Position numbers and translations under genes: made by a program. From contig CAVRXQ010000002.1 in the NCBI GenBank assembly GCA_963725215.1, positions 62,001-126,000 of the forward strand: a DNA stretch of 64,000 nucleotides, read 5' to 3'. Below the pieces are notes generated by a model that saw nothing but the letters and a program-made list of their open reading frames with translations, searched no databases and had not been told where the DNA came from. The number at the start of each line of letters is the position of its first letter. Within the stretch, counting starts at the first letter, position 1. The DNA comes from CAVRXQ01 sp963725215 (lineage in GTDB: Bacteria; Actinomycetota; Acidimicrobiia; Acidimicrobiales; Bog-793). Shown piece after piece: positions 26,682 to 35,021 of this stretch.

Positions 26682-27269
26682 CTAGTCGGGGCCGGCAGAA
26701 ACGGCGGTTTCGCCTCCGTACAGGGATGATTCGAAACTCGCGCGCTCAGTGGACAGCGTGTCGGGGTCGACCGGCACGATCTCGCGCAAGTTCCGGTAAC
26801 GCTCCGCGTAGTCAAGCCCGTATCCGACGAGGAAGTCGTCGTCGACTGGAAGGCCAAGGTAAGCGAGCGGTACCGGGATGATGCGGCGCGCCGGCCGGTC
26901 CAGCAGCGCGCACACTTTGGCCGTCCTCGCGCCCCTAGCGCGCACGAGGTCGACGACATAACCGATCGAAAGGCCGGTGTCGACAATGTCTGCCACGACG
27001 ATGACATCTTTTCCCGCGACGTCGTGACTCAAGTCCTTCAAGATACGGACGCGCCTCGCGCCAGGAGAGTACGAGCTCAGCGCGAAGAAATCGACTTCGC
27101 AGTGGACGCCGAGGGCACGGACGAGGTCAGCGAGGAAAATGACGCTGCCCTTCAGCAGTCCGACGAGCACCACGCCGTCTTTGTGGTCGGCGTCGATCTC
27201 GCCGGCGAGTCGTTCGACGATCCGGGCGATCTCTTCGGCCGACAGCACCGCCGTCGGCCGCGAGGTCAC
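26682..27269 (-). CDS. hpt: Hypoxanthine phosphoribosyltransferase
   Basis: A 195-residue type I phosphoribosyltransferase that salvages hypoxanthine/guanine with PRPP. The PRPP loop is VVADIVDTGLS (91-101), the metal/flexible loop is SSYSPGA (65-71), and DFLVGYGLDYAERYRNL is the family C-terminal signature that closes over the purine. The second acidic residue of the usual E-D-I-x-D-T-G loop is Ala here (A-D-I-V-D-T-G), which is a mild deviation. It starts at GTG 27269, whose GTGA overlaps the stop of the FtsR-like gene. Confidence 0.9.
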   Translation of the reverse strand: MTSRPTAVLSAEEIARIVERLAGEIDADHKDGVVLVGLLKGSVIFLADLVRALGVHCEVDFFALSSYSPGARRVRILKDLSHDVAGKDVIVVADIVDTGLSIGYVVDLVRARGARTAKVCALLDRPARRIIPVPLAYLGLPVDDDFLVGYGLDYAERYRNLREIVPVDPDTLSTERASFESSLYGGETAVSAGPD

Positions 27270-28228
27270 CGCGTGTCGATCTCGCGCAATGACGCACGCA
27301 TGAACGCGTCGTGAAGCTGCGCGGCGACCTCAACGAGCTCGCTCAGGACTGCGCGGGCGCGTTTTTGTGCTTCGGGGTTGCGCCGCTGCAACATCGGCAT
27401 GATGACTTGTTCGAGCACGCCCGATTCGCGTTCCGCGGCGTGCTTGAACGTCCGGAGGTGTCGCGGCTCGATCCCGTAACCGCGAAGTCGCGCCGCCAAC
27501 TCGACGATGCGCACCGTGTCCTCGCCGTAGTTCGCTGACGCGTCGGTGCCTACGTTCTCGATCAGCGCGAAAGCTTCGAGCTCTTCCAAGAACGCGACGT
27601 CGACTCGAGCTAACTTCGCGAGTGCCTCGGCCGGCCGGCGATCGGCGATCGGGGTCTTTTGTGATCGCGACGCCCTGTGGGCGGGACGACGTGGCTCTTT
27701 CGGTCCGCCTCCTGTCGGTGTTCGGGGACCGGCGTCCTCGGCGCTTGGCTGCGCGTCGGATTCCAGGTCGCTCCTTTCGCTCGCCTGCTCCTCGGATTCG
27801 ATCTCGAGTTCGTCGACCTCTCTCTGCGGCGGTGGGTCGTCCGGGTCTTGATTGAAGTCGTCGTCGTCGTCGAAAGATCCCGTCGCGACGTTCGCGGACG
27901 CAGTCGTCGCCACACCTTCGTCGGCGGATTCGAACAACGAAGGCGCGAACATTGTCGCGCCCGCTTGTTCCAAGCGACCTTTGATGACCTTCAGCGGAAG
28001 GAAGTGCTCGCGCTGTTGGAGGAGGATCCATCGCAGCCGCTCGATGTCTTCCTCGGTGAACTTCCGGTATCCCGACGCGCTGCGCTCAGGATGGATGAGC
28101 CCGCGGCTTTCCAAGAACCGGATCTTCGACACCGTGACGTCAGGGAACTCCTCCGACAACAGCGCGAGGACGTCGCGAATCGACTTCGAAGCCTGCTTCG
28201 CAGAGGGATCCTCAGGGTGGGCGCTCAC
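27266..28228 (-). CDS. ftsR: MerR-family regulator, FtsR-like
   Basis: A 320-residue protein whose N-terminal MerR HTH (about 14-90: SIRDVLALLSEEFPDVTVSKIRFLESRGLI, then GYRKFTEEDIERLRWILLQQREHFLPLKVIKGRLE) matches FtsR, a regulator of ftsZ in Corynebacterium and a cell-growth factor in mycobacteria. A long acidic/Arg-rich disordered middle (about 115-205) separates it from a C-terminal helical domain. Its gene starts at GTG 28228 overlapping the stop of the FHA gene. The neighbouring FHA protein and the nuclease match the conserved actinobacterial ftsR context. Confidence 0.85.
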   Translation of the reverse strand: MSAHPEDPSAKQASKSIRDVLALLSEEFPDVTVSKIRFLESRGLIHPERSASGYRKFTEEDIERLRWILLQQREHFLPLKVIKGRLEQAGATMFAPSLFESADEGVATTASANVATGSFDDDDDFNQDPDDPPPQREVDELEIESEEQASERSDLESDAQPSAEDAGPRTPTGGGPKEPRRPAHRASRSQKTPIADRRPAEALAKLARVDVAFLEELEAFALIENVGTDASANYGEDTVRIVELAARLRGYGIEPRHLRTFKHAAERESGVLEQVIMPMLQRRNPEAQKRARAVLSELVEVAAQLHDAFMRASLREIDTR

Positions 28229-28704
28229 GGCACGAGAGCGGAGACGAAGACGAGCTTGAACTTGCCGACCTGCACCTCGTCGCCGCTTTTCAGCGCCGAC
28301 GAGTCGATCCGCTCTCGGTTCACGTACGTGCCATTCAGCGATCCGACGTCGCGCACCGTGTATCCCTCCGGCCCCCGTTCGAACTCCGCGTGACGGCGCG
28401 AAACCGTGATGTCGTCCAAGAAGATGTCGCTATCGGGATGCCGACCGACTCGAGTGACGTCGCCGTCGAGCACGAACTTCGAACCGCTGTTCGGTCCGCG
28501 CTTCACGACGAGAACGCCGACGCCGTTCGCGAGTTCGGAAACTTCGACGCCGAGCTCATCCTCGCCGATCTCTCCGGTCGACTCCTCCGGCACAAACGAA
28601 ATCGTCGTCTCGGCGTTTTGCACGAGCGGCGCACCGCACGATGAACAGAAGTTCACCCCTTGCGGATTGCGATGACCACAGTTGCTGCAGAACACGACGC
28701 TCAC
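28225..28704 (-). CDS. FHA-domain signalling protein with N-terminal zinc ribbon (GarA/OdhI-like)
   Basis: A 159-residue protein: a zinc ribbon with Cys6, Cys9, Cys20 and Cys23 (FCSNCG ... NFCSSCG), a phospho-acceptor-like motif A-E-T-T-I at 31-35, and an FHA domain from about 62 (GVLVVKRGPNSGSKFVL, VGRHPDSDIFL, VSRRHAEF, VGSLNGTYVN). GarA and OdhI carry an E-T-T motif that serine/threonine kinases PknB/PknG phosphorylate, which makes the FHA domain bind it internally and stops inhibition of 2-oxoglutarate metabolism. The ribbon is an addition not present in mycobacterial GarA. The equivalent role is an inference. Confidence 0.85.
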   Translation of the reverse strand: MSVVFCSNCGHRNPQGVNFCSSCGAPLVQNAETTISFVPEESTGEIGEDELGVEVSELANGVGVLVVKRGPNSGSKFVLDGDVTRVGRHPDSDIFLDDITVSRRHAEFERGPEGYTVRDVGSLNGTYVNRERIDSSALKSGDEVQVGKFKLVFVSALVP

Positions 28705-28761
28705 GGTAGCCGCGATCCCTCCCCCACCTTCCTGGCTCTTACGGGGCTTGTGCTGCTCGAT

Positions 28762-29151
28762 CTAGGTCGTCGTCAGTTCCCGGTAGCCCGCCGCGTCGAG
28801 CAGGTCGTCGATCTCCCCCGGCGAAGACGGCGAGATCGTGCAGATCCAGCCCCCGCCGTAGGGATCCTCGTTCACCTTCTGCGGCGCATCAGAAAGCTCC
28901 GCGTTCACCTCGACGACCTCGCCAGAGATCGGCGCGTAGATCTCTGAGACCGACTTCGTCGATTCGATCTCGCCCAAGGTGTCGCCTTTGCTCACCGTCT
29001 TTCCTTTCTCGGGAAGTTGGATGAACACGACATCGCCGAGCGCGTCCTGAGCGAAGTCCGTGATTCCGACGCGCACCGCGCCGTCTTCGCTTCGCGCCCA
29101 CTCGTGGTCGTTCGTGTACCGAAGGTCGTCAGGGGTGTTCACGGCGGCCAT
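28762..29151 (-). CDS. gcvH: Glycine cleavage system H-protein
   Basis: A 129-residue lipoyl-carrier protein that shuttles the aminomethyl group between the P- and T-proteins. It opens RYTNDHEWAR and contains the lipoylated Lys66 in GEIESTKSVSE, then G-x-V-V-E-V-N; the end YGGGWICTISP is typical. It is separated from gcvT/gcvP by about 3.6 kb of signalling and salvage genes, all on the same strand, as is usual in this actinobacterial block. It lies 57 bases upstream of the FHA gene. Confidence 0.95.
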   Translation of the reverse strand: MAAVNTPDDLRYTNDHEWARSEDGAVRVGITDFAQDALGDVVFIQLPEKGKTVSKGDTLGEIESTKSVSEIYAPISGEVVEVNAELSDAPQKVNEDPYGGGWICTISPSSPGEIDDLLDAAGYRELTTT

Positions 29152-29169
29152 GGTATCTACGACCTCGGA

Positions 29170-31662
29170 TCAGTTCCCACCGACAAATGACCGGATGTCC
29201 TCGACCGCTGCTCGCGCCCTCGCCACCGAGGCCGCCTCCTCGTCGGCTTCCGCGAAAACGTGCGTGAACGGCTCTTCGGTGTCGGGAACGATGAGCGTCC
29301 ACCCGCTCGCGTCGACGAGCTTCACGCCGTCAATCAAGATCACGTCCTCGCCGCGCGCGCGTTCGATGAACCACCGCATCACCGCGCCCTTCTGATCCGA
29401 AGGCGTCAGCACCTGCTCGTGAACGACGTGGACCTCGGGCAGCCCTCGGCGCAGCCCCGAGAGCGAGAGCCCGCTCTCGGCGAGCATCGACAGCACATAG
29501 ACGAGCGTCGCGATCGCGTCGAACGCCGGCATGAACGCCGGGAACCCGAACCGACCTTCGGTGCTCGCGGCAAGGGTCGCGCCGTTGGATAGCGCGACGT
29601 CCATCAAGTTCGCGGCCCCGATCTGGGTCCAGACGACCTCCCCGCCGAGCTCGGAAAGGACCTCGTTCACCTTCCAGGTCGCGCTGACCGGGATGGCGAC
29701 TCGGGCCCCTGGGACCGCCTCCGCGACGAGCCGGCTCAGCACCAATAGCGCCGTCCCGTCGTCCATCACCGAGCCCTCGTCGTCGACCAAGGTCAGCTGT
29801 TCGCCCTCTGGGCCGAGCACGGCACCGAGGATCGCTCCCGAGGATCGGACGAATTCGGCCACGGCCGACGCCGACGCCAGCCGGTCGAAACCCATCACCC
29901 CGACGGTCGAGACCATCGGGTTCATCGCGAGGACCTCGGCGCTGATCTTTGACAGCACGCTCGGCATCACGAGGCTGGCGGTCCCGAAGCCGTAGTCCAA
30001 GACGAGCTTGAAACGCGCCGACTTCATCGCCTTTTGGTCGATCGCCGACATCAGCGACGCGGTGTACAGCTCGGCGGTGCGGGAGGGGAAGTCGATGTCC
30101 CCGATCTCGTCACCGAGGACGCGGCGGAGGTCCTCTCGGTAGAAGAGTCGCTCGATCTTGCGCTTCGTCGAGTCATCGATGTCGACGCCCTCGGCGTCGA
30201 GGAAGCGGATCACGACGAACTGCGGGTCGTCGGGGTCGAGCCCGACAGCCACCCCTCCCCTGTTCGCTCCGGAGCGGATGTGGAAACGCGTTAGCGGCAA
30301 CGGCGCCGCCTCGAGGTCTTCCACGTTGACGCCGGTCGCGTTGAGTCCGACCATGACGGCCCGCTTCAGCATGCGCGCCGAGCGCGAGGAGTCCCGCGAG
30401 GTCGCGACCGTCGAACCCTGCGGGAAAGCGGCCGCGAACGCCATCGCCACGCGCGTCGCCAGTTCGGGGGAAAGATCGACGTTGGCGAGACCCGTCAGCC
30501 CCTTGCGGCCGAACAGGGTCTGCGCGCCGCGGGTCTCCCAGATGATCGAGCTCGTCACGGTGGCGTTCGACTCGACGACTTTTTGTGGATAGATCTTCAC
30601 GCCGGAGTTGATGACCGCGAAGCGGCCGATGCGGCCCCGATCCCCGACCACGACGCCCTCGCCCAAGTGCGCTCCCTGGCGGATCTCCGACGAGCGCCCG
30701 ATCACACAGCTGCGCGCCGAGGCACCCGGGCCGACAAAGCAGTTGTCGTGGATGACGGAGCGCTCCAAGGCCGCGTTTTCCGCCACCCGGACGTTCGCGC
30801 CGAGCACCGTGTACGGCCCGAGGTGCGAGCCCGGGCCGATCCGGCAGTTGTCTCCAACGATCACCGGAGCCTCGATCGTCGCTGACGGGTCGATGACCGC
30901 GCTCTCCCCCACCCAGACACCTTCGCGCAACGGGAATGCGTGGATGTCGATCTCGACGCGGCGATCGAGCACGTCTTTGTGAGCCTTCAAGTAGGCGTCG
31001 AGCGTCCCGACGTCTTCCCAGTACTGGTCCGTCGCGTACCCGTACAGCGGGCGGCCCTTGTCCAAAAGGGCGGGAAAGACCTCGGAGGAGAAATCGACCG
31101 GCTTGTTGGGCTCGATCTCGTCGAGCACGCTCGGGTTCAAGACGTAGATCCCGGTGTTCACCCGGTCGGAGAACACCTGGCCCCACGTCGGTTTCTCCAA
31201 GAACCGCTCGATACGCCCGTCCTCTGCGGTGATCACGATGCCGAACTCGAGCGGGTTCTCCATCGCCTTCAGCGCCAAGGTGACGTCGGCTTGGCGCTCG
31301 TCGTGGAACGCGACGAGCTCGCTCAAATTGACGTCGGTCAGCACGTCTCCGGAGATGACCAAGAACCGTTCGTCGAGCGCTTCGCGGGCGTTCAGCACCG
31401 AGCCCGCGGTGCCGAGCGGAGACTCCTCGGTCGCGTACTCGATCGACACTCCGAACTCCGAGCCGTCGCCGAAGTACGTGCGGATCGTGTTGGCCAAGAA
31501 CGCGACCGTGACGATGATCTCGTCGAAGCCGTGTTTGCGCAACAACGCGATCACGTGCTCGGCCATCGGACGGTTCGCCATCGGCAGCATCGGCTTCGGC
31601 TGGTTCGTCGTCAACGGTCGAAGGCGCGTCCCCTCGCCACCCGCCATGATCACGGCCTTCAT
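29170..31662 (-). CDS. Mannose-1-phosphate guanylyltransferase fused to a phosphomannomutase-like domain
   Basis: An 830-residue protein from ATG 31662 (MKAVIMAGGEGTRLRP). Residues about 1-235 are a nucleotidyltransferase that makes NDP-sugars, with the G-x-G-T-R-L-R-P loop and K-P-M-L-P; about 255-370 form a left-handed beta-helix of hexapeptide repeats; about 385-830 resemble a phosphohexomutase (SSRSARMLKRAVMVGLNATGV). In that last domain the serine motif T-A-S-H-N-P is replaced by GLDPDDPQF and no D-G-D-G-D-R metal loop is seen, so it is probably not a working mutase. The catalytic role is likely GDP-mannose (or a similar NDP-sugar) supply for glycoconjugates. Confidence 0.85.
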   Translation of the reverse strand: MKAVIMAGGEGTRLRPLTTNQPKPMLPMANRPMAEHVIALLRKHGFDEIIVTVAFLANTIRTYFGDGSEFGVSIEYATEESPLGTAGSVLNAREALDERFLVISGDVLTDVNLSELVAFHDERQADVTLALKAMENPLEFGIVITAEDGRIERFLEKPTWGQVFSDRVNTGIYVLNPSVLDEIEPNKPVDFSSEVFPALLDKGRPLYGYATDQYWEDVGTLDAYLKAHKDVLDRRVEIDIHAFPLREGVWVGESAVIDPSATIEAPVIVGDNCRIGPGSHLGPYTVLGANVRVAENAALERSVIHDNCFVGPGASARSCVIGRSSEIRQGAHLGEGVVVGDRGRIGRFAVINSGVKIYPQKVVESNATVTSSIIWETRGAQTLFGRKGLTGLANVDLSPELATRVAMAFAAAFPQGSTVATSRDSSRSARMLKRAVMVGLNATGVNVEDLEAAPLPLTRFHIRSGANRGGVAVGLDPDDPQFVVIRFLDAEGVDIDDSTKRKIERLFYREDLRRVLGDEIGDIDFPSRTAELYTASLMSAIDQKAMKSARFKLVLDYGFGTASLVMPSVLSKISAEVLAMNPMVSTVGVMGFDRLASASAVAEFVRSSGAILGAVLGPEGEQLTLVDDEGSVMDDGTALLVLSRLVAEAVPGARVAIPVSATWKVNEVLSELGGEVVWTQIGAANLMDVALSNGATLAASTEGRFGFPAFMPAFDAIATLVYVLSMLAESGLSLSGLRRGLPEVHVVHEQVLTPSDQKGAVMRWFIERARGEDVILIDGVKLVDASGWTLIVPDTEEPFTHVFAEADEEAASVARARAAVEDIRSFVGGN

Positions 31663-31699
31663 CAGGCTCCCCCGTTCCAACTCCGGGATCGGAGAGAGT

Positions 31700-32341
31700 T
31701 CATGTCGTCGATCCTTGCGCGCGCATTCGTCCGGTCGCGAGCGCGTTCTTCGCGGCCGGGATGTACAAAGCCGTCGCCACCGCGAGCAATGAGAGCGCGG
31801 GGACCGCACAGACCCACGCCAGCACCTTCATCACGTCGTCGAAGAGGGACTGGCCGTCTCCGAGGATCATGAGGGGAAAGGCGCACATCAGCCCGAAGGT
31901 GCCCGCCTTCCCGTACCGGTTCACGTCGATGCGGGCCGCCCCGAGCGCGGCGAGCACGAGCACCGTCCCGCTCACCAGGGCGTCCCTCGCGACGACCACT
32001 GCGCACAGCCACACCGGGATCGCCCCGTAGACCGCGCTCGCGATGACGGCCGTCACCAGCACGAGGCGATCGACGCTCGGGTCGATGATCTTGCCGACCG
32101 TCGTCACCTGGCCGATGCGGCGGGCGAGGTAGCCGTCGAAAAAGTCCGTCGCACCGGCGATCCCGAGCAGGACGAAAGCGAGCGCCCGGTCGTGCGCCGC
32201 GAACAGCGCCGCCACGAACCCGCCGGCGAGGAACAGCCGACAGATCGTGATCGCGTTCGGGACCGTCCAGATCCGGTCCGACCCGTCGGATGAAGGCGGC
32301 TGTAGAGCCCGACCGGTGAGGTCACCGTCGGTGGCGGTCAC
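31700..32341 (-). CDS. CDP-alcohol phosphatidyltransferase
   Basis: A 213-residue membrane enzyme of phospholipid synthesis. The full family signature is present: Asp66-x2-Asp69-Gly70-x2-Ala73-Arg74 (TDFFDGYLARR) then Gly83-x3-Asp87-x3-Asp91 (GKIIDPSVDR). About five to six membrane helices cover the protein. It attaches a CDP-diacylglycerol-derived phosphatidyl group to an alcohol: glycerol-3-phosphate (PgsA), inositol phosphate or another. The sequence alone does not decide which. It is upstream of the nucleotidyltransferase gene by 37 bases on the same strand. Confidence 0.85.
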   Translation of the reverse strand: MTATDGDLTGRALQPPSSDGSDRIWTVPNAITICRLFLAGGFVAALFAAHDRALAFVLLGIAGATDFFDGYLARRIGQVTTVGKIIDPSVDRLVLVTAVIASAVYGAIPVWLCAVVVARDALVSGTVLVLAALGAARIDVNRYGKAGTFGLMCAFPLMILGDGQSLFDDVMKVLAWVCAVPALSLLAVATALYIPAAKNALATGRMRAQGSTT

Positions 32342-32428
32342 CGCGAAAGTCTACGAACAGTCCCATAAGGACGTCTGTGGTCCGACGCGGCCTCGAGGGC
32401 CGGTCCCTTTCGCAGCCGGCGAAGCGTC

Positions 32429-32794
32429 CTAGCGGCGACGGAGGAGACCTCTGATCGTGAGCGCCGCGATGGTCAACAGGGCCCCGACGACCGTCGTTGC
32501 GCGGACCCGCTGCGCAGCGGCTCCGGCCCGGACGACCGCCTCGATGAGCAGCGCTTCGTCGGACTCGACCGGCGCTGGGACGAGGCGTTCGACGATCTCG
32601 CGCGCCTGGTCCTCACCCGGCCTGCGCAGCAAGAACGCGCTCTGCGCCACAGCGAACTGGGCGTCGCGGCGGAACTCCCGCGCGATCGCCGAGGCGTCGC
32701 GTCCACGGAGCCAATCGCTCGGATAGGACGCGCCGCCGAGCTGGCGATCCCACCATTTCTGCAGGTAGTGGCCAAATCGCGGCCCCGGCCTCAT
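32429..32794 (-). CDS. Small protein with C-terminal membrane segment, unknown function
   Basis: About 121 residues from the ATG at 32794 (MRPGPRFGHYLQKWWDRQLGG); a start at 32848 would overlap the divergent gene at 32818. The N-terminal half is mostly helical and charged; residues about 100-115 (TTVVGALLTIAALTIRGLL) form one membrane helix close to the C-terminus, followed by Arg-Arg-Arg, so it should be tail-anchored with the bulk cytoplasmic. I do not recognise the family. It is upstream of the CDP-alcohol phosphatidyltransferase by 87 bases. Confidence 0.55.
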   Translation of the reverse strand: MRPGPRFGHYLQKWWDRQLGGASYPSDWLRGRDASAIAREFRRDAQFAVAQSAFLLRRPGEDQAREIVERLVPAPVESDEALLIEAVVRAGAAAQRVRATTVVGALLTIAALTIRGLLRRR

Positions 32795-32817
32795 CACGAA
32801 GGCCAGTCTACGCTCGG

Positions 32818-33408
32818 GTGGTGGCGCACCTTTCGGCCCCTCCGACAACTGCGGAGACCGTGGGGCGAGGAGATCTCACCCCACCTGCCTCTTTTTCGAG
32901 CCGGCAACGTCTGCCGCTCGGCGATCTCGCCGCGTACCTCTGCGGTCGATGGAGCCTCGAGCGCGATGTCGCTGGGCCGAGCGCCGAAGCGGGTACCAGC
33001 TTTTCGGGATGGGCCGAGTTCACCCCGGGCGAGCCCGGTCTTCTCGACTACACCGAACACGGAACGCTCTCGCTAGAAAGCGCGACCTTCGAAGCCCGCC
33101 GTGCGCTCGCCTACCGCCTCCTCGGCGCGACCTCAGCCGAAGTTCGCTTTCGCGACGGTGAGCTCTTCCATCTCCTCGATCTTTCGAACGGGCGATCGCG
33201 GCCGCGTTACGAGTGCGGCGCGGATCGCTATCTCGGGCTCTACCTCGTCAACTCGGCGGATTGCTTCGTCGTCCGTTGGCGGGTGAATGGACCGCGAAAG
33301 TCGTACGTCTCGACGACGCGCTATTCGCGTCTCCACGACGACGCTCGGATCGCCTCTAGCGTTTTGGCGCCAACGGCCGAGCAAAGGGGTCCTCTCGATG
33401 GCGTCTGA
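32818..33408 (+). CDS. DUF6314-type protein, unknown function
   Basis: A 196-residue protein. The conserved pattern L-x-G-R-W-S-L-E-R, then F-S-G-W-A-E-F, Y-x-E-x-G-T-L (here YTEHGTLSLES) and the series of strands ending with H-L-L-D-L and Y-L-V-x-S-A-D-C-F matches the short lipocalin-like family described as DUF6314. These look like small beta-barrels that may bind a lipid or hydrophobic molecule. Function unknown. GTG 32818 is taken as the start; a second GTG follows immediately. The stop overlaps the small downstream gene by 11 bases. Confidence 0.6.
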   Translation: MVAHLSAPPTTAETVGRGDLTPPASFSSRQRLPLGDLAAYLCGRWSLERDVAGPSAEAGTSFSGWAEFTPGEPGLLDYTEHGTLSLESATFEARRALAYRLLGATSAEVRFRDGELFHLLDLSNGRSRPRYECGADRYLGLYLVNSADCFVVRWRVNGPRKSYVSTTRYSRLHDDARIASSVLAPTAEQRGPLDGV

Positions 33409-33553
33409 CGAAGACATCCTCGCCGCGATCGGCGAACGCATCCTCCAGCAGCTCGAACAGGGGGCGACGAGCGAGACCATCCTCAAGCTCGCCGAAGCCT
33501 GGGCGTGGATCCGCTCCCCGGCCGAGCCGCACGGAGGCTTTTCGACCGGCTGA
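33398..33553 (+). CDS. Small (51-residue) hypothetical protein
   Basis: Starts at ATG 33398 with an AAAGGGG ribosome site about 10 bases upstream and overlaps the end of the preceding gene. The protein is a helical hairpin (SDEDILAAIGERILQQLEQ, then SETILKLAEAWAWIRSP) with strong amphipathic pattern and no transmembrane segment. The upstream in-frame leader to 33287 lacks any start signal and was left out. Its overlap with the DUF6314 gene suggests co-translation. Unknown role. Confidence 0.5.
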   Translation: MASDEDILAAIGERILQQLEQGATSETILKLAEAWAWIRSPAEPHGGFSTG

Positions 33554-33658
33554 GAAACAGCACGATCGCGGACACGTCGACGCGCGCGCACGGCAGAATG
33601 TCAGGCGCGGATCGAGCGCGTGCGCCCCGACCCGCCTCCGGCCGGGACGAGTCGAACC

Positions 33659-34936
33659 ATGGCGAAGGGCGACGACGCGGTGCGAAGCCAAGGAAGGCCG
33701 CGCCATTTCCAAGTCACGGTCGCGGTCGCGGTGGTCCTCCTCGCCGTCGGTGTTGGCGTCTCGGTCGCGCTGACCCGTTCAAACCGTGCGCACAAACAAC
33801 ACCACGCGGCGAGCGAGCGTCAGACCAAGCCCGTCGCGCCGCTCAGCCTCGTTTCGGTCACCCCCCGAGCCGGCGCGTCGAGTATTGCCTTCCACCCGAA
33901 GATCGCGCTCAGGTTCAGTTCCGCCCTCTCGTCACACTCGCCAGTGCCGACCCTTTCTCCTCCTGTGGCCGGTCATTGGTCGCGGGTGGGCTCTGACACC
34001 ATCGTCTTCCAGCCCTCGGCTGAGTTCTTCCCGCTCGAGCGGGTTCGGATCGACGTGCCCGGCGGGGAAAACGGCGTGGTAGCCACCGACGGCGCCCGGC
34101 TGCAGTCCGACGTGACGTCGCAGTTCACGGTGAAAGACGCTTCGGTCCTCCGTATGCAACAGCTCCTCGCCGAGCTCGGCTACTTGCCGGTCGCCTTCAA
34201 TCCGTCCTCGCTCGTCGCGACGACCGACAGCGCGCACGAGTCGGCGCCGGCCACACCCGGCGGCAGCTCGGACGCGAACGCGCTCGCCGCCGAGCCCACC
34301 GTCCCCGATGCGATCTCGCTCTCTGCAATCCCCGGCGCGTTTGCGTGGAGATATTCGACGGTCCCCTCCCAGCTGTCCTCTCTTTGGACGCCGGGGAGTT
34401 TCAGCGTCGTGACGCAAGGCGCGGTGATGGCCTTCGAGGCGGACCACCGGCTCGGGATCGACGGGGTTGCCGGAGCGACGTTCTGGCACGTGCTCCTCGA
34501 CGCAGTCGCCCAGCGCGTGGCGACGACACGGGCCTACACCTGGGTCGTGATCTCGGAGACCACGCCCCAGACGCTTTACGTCTGGCGCGCAGGGCGGGTC
34601 GTCTACCAGTCGCTCACCAACACCGGGGTCGCGGCCGCACCGACGGAACTCGGCACCTGGCCCGTCTATCTGCGCTTTGCCTCGGTGACGATGGCAGGGA
34701 CGAACCCCGACGGCACCCACTACGACGACCCGGGGGTGCCGTGGGTGGCGTACTTTCACGGTGGCGACGCGGTGCACGGATTCATCCGCGCCTCGTACGG
34801 CTTTCCCCAAAGCGACGGCTGCGTCGAATTGCCGATCGAGAACGCGGCGATCGTCTACCCGTATGACACCTATGGCACGCTCGTCACCGTCACGACGGGC
34901 AACCTGTCCGCGCAGCTCGGGGCGCCGCCCGCGTAG
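33659..34936 (+). CDS. L,D-transpeptidase (YkuD) with membrane anchor
   Basis: A 425-residue exported cell-wall enzyme. ATG 33659 is preferred because the membrane segment VTVAVAVVLLAVGVGVSVAL begins about 18 residues later. In order: the anchor, an Ig-like/Big_5 domain (VSVTPRAGASSIAFHPKIAL), a short peptidoglycan-binding helical unit (AFEADHRLGIDGVAGATFW) and the YkuD domain with catalytic His373 and Cys388 in the H-G-x..-S-D-G-C-V motif. Family members form 3-3 or lipoprotein crosslinks in peptidoglycan and give beta-lactam tolerance. No neighbouring gene is obviously co-transcribed. Confidence 0.88.
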   Translation: MAKGDDAVRSQGRPRHFQVTVAVAVVLLAVGVGVSVALTRSNRAHKQHHAASERQTKPVAPLSLVSVTPRAGASSIAFHPKIALRFSSALSSHSPVPTLSPPVAGHWSRVGSDTIVFQPSAEFFPLERVRIDVPGGENGVVATDGARLQSDVTSQFTVKDASVLRMQQLLAELGYLPVAFNPSSLVATTDSAHESAPATPGGSSDANALAAEPTVPDAISLSAIPGAFAWRYSTVPSQLSSLWTPGSFSVVTQGAVMAFEADHRLGIDGVAGATFWHVLLDAVAQRVATTRAYTWVVISETTPQTLYVWRAGRVVYQSLTNTGVAAAPTELGTWPVYLRFASVTMAGTNPDGTHYDDPGVPWVAYFHGGDAVHGFIRASYGFPQSDGCVELPIENAAIVYPYDTYGTLVTVTTGNLSAQLGAPPA

Positions 34937-35021
34937 CAGCTCCGTCCGCAACGAGCGCGCGACGAGTTCTGTGGCGCTCGGCAACTTCGATCCCGTCTGA
35001 TCGTGTATTTCGTGTCGGCCG

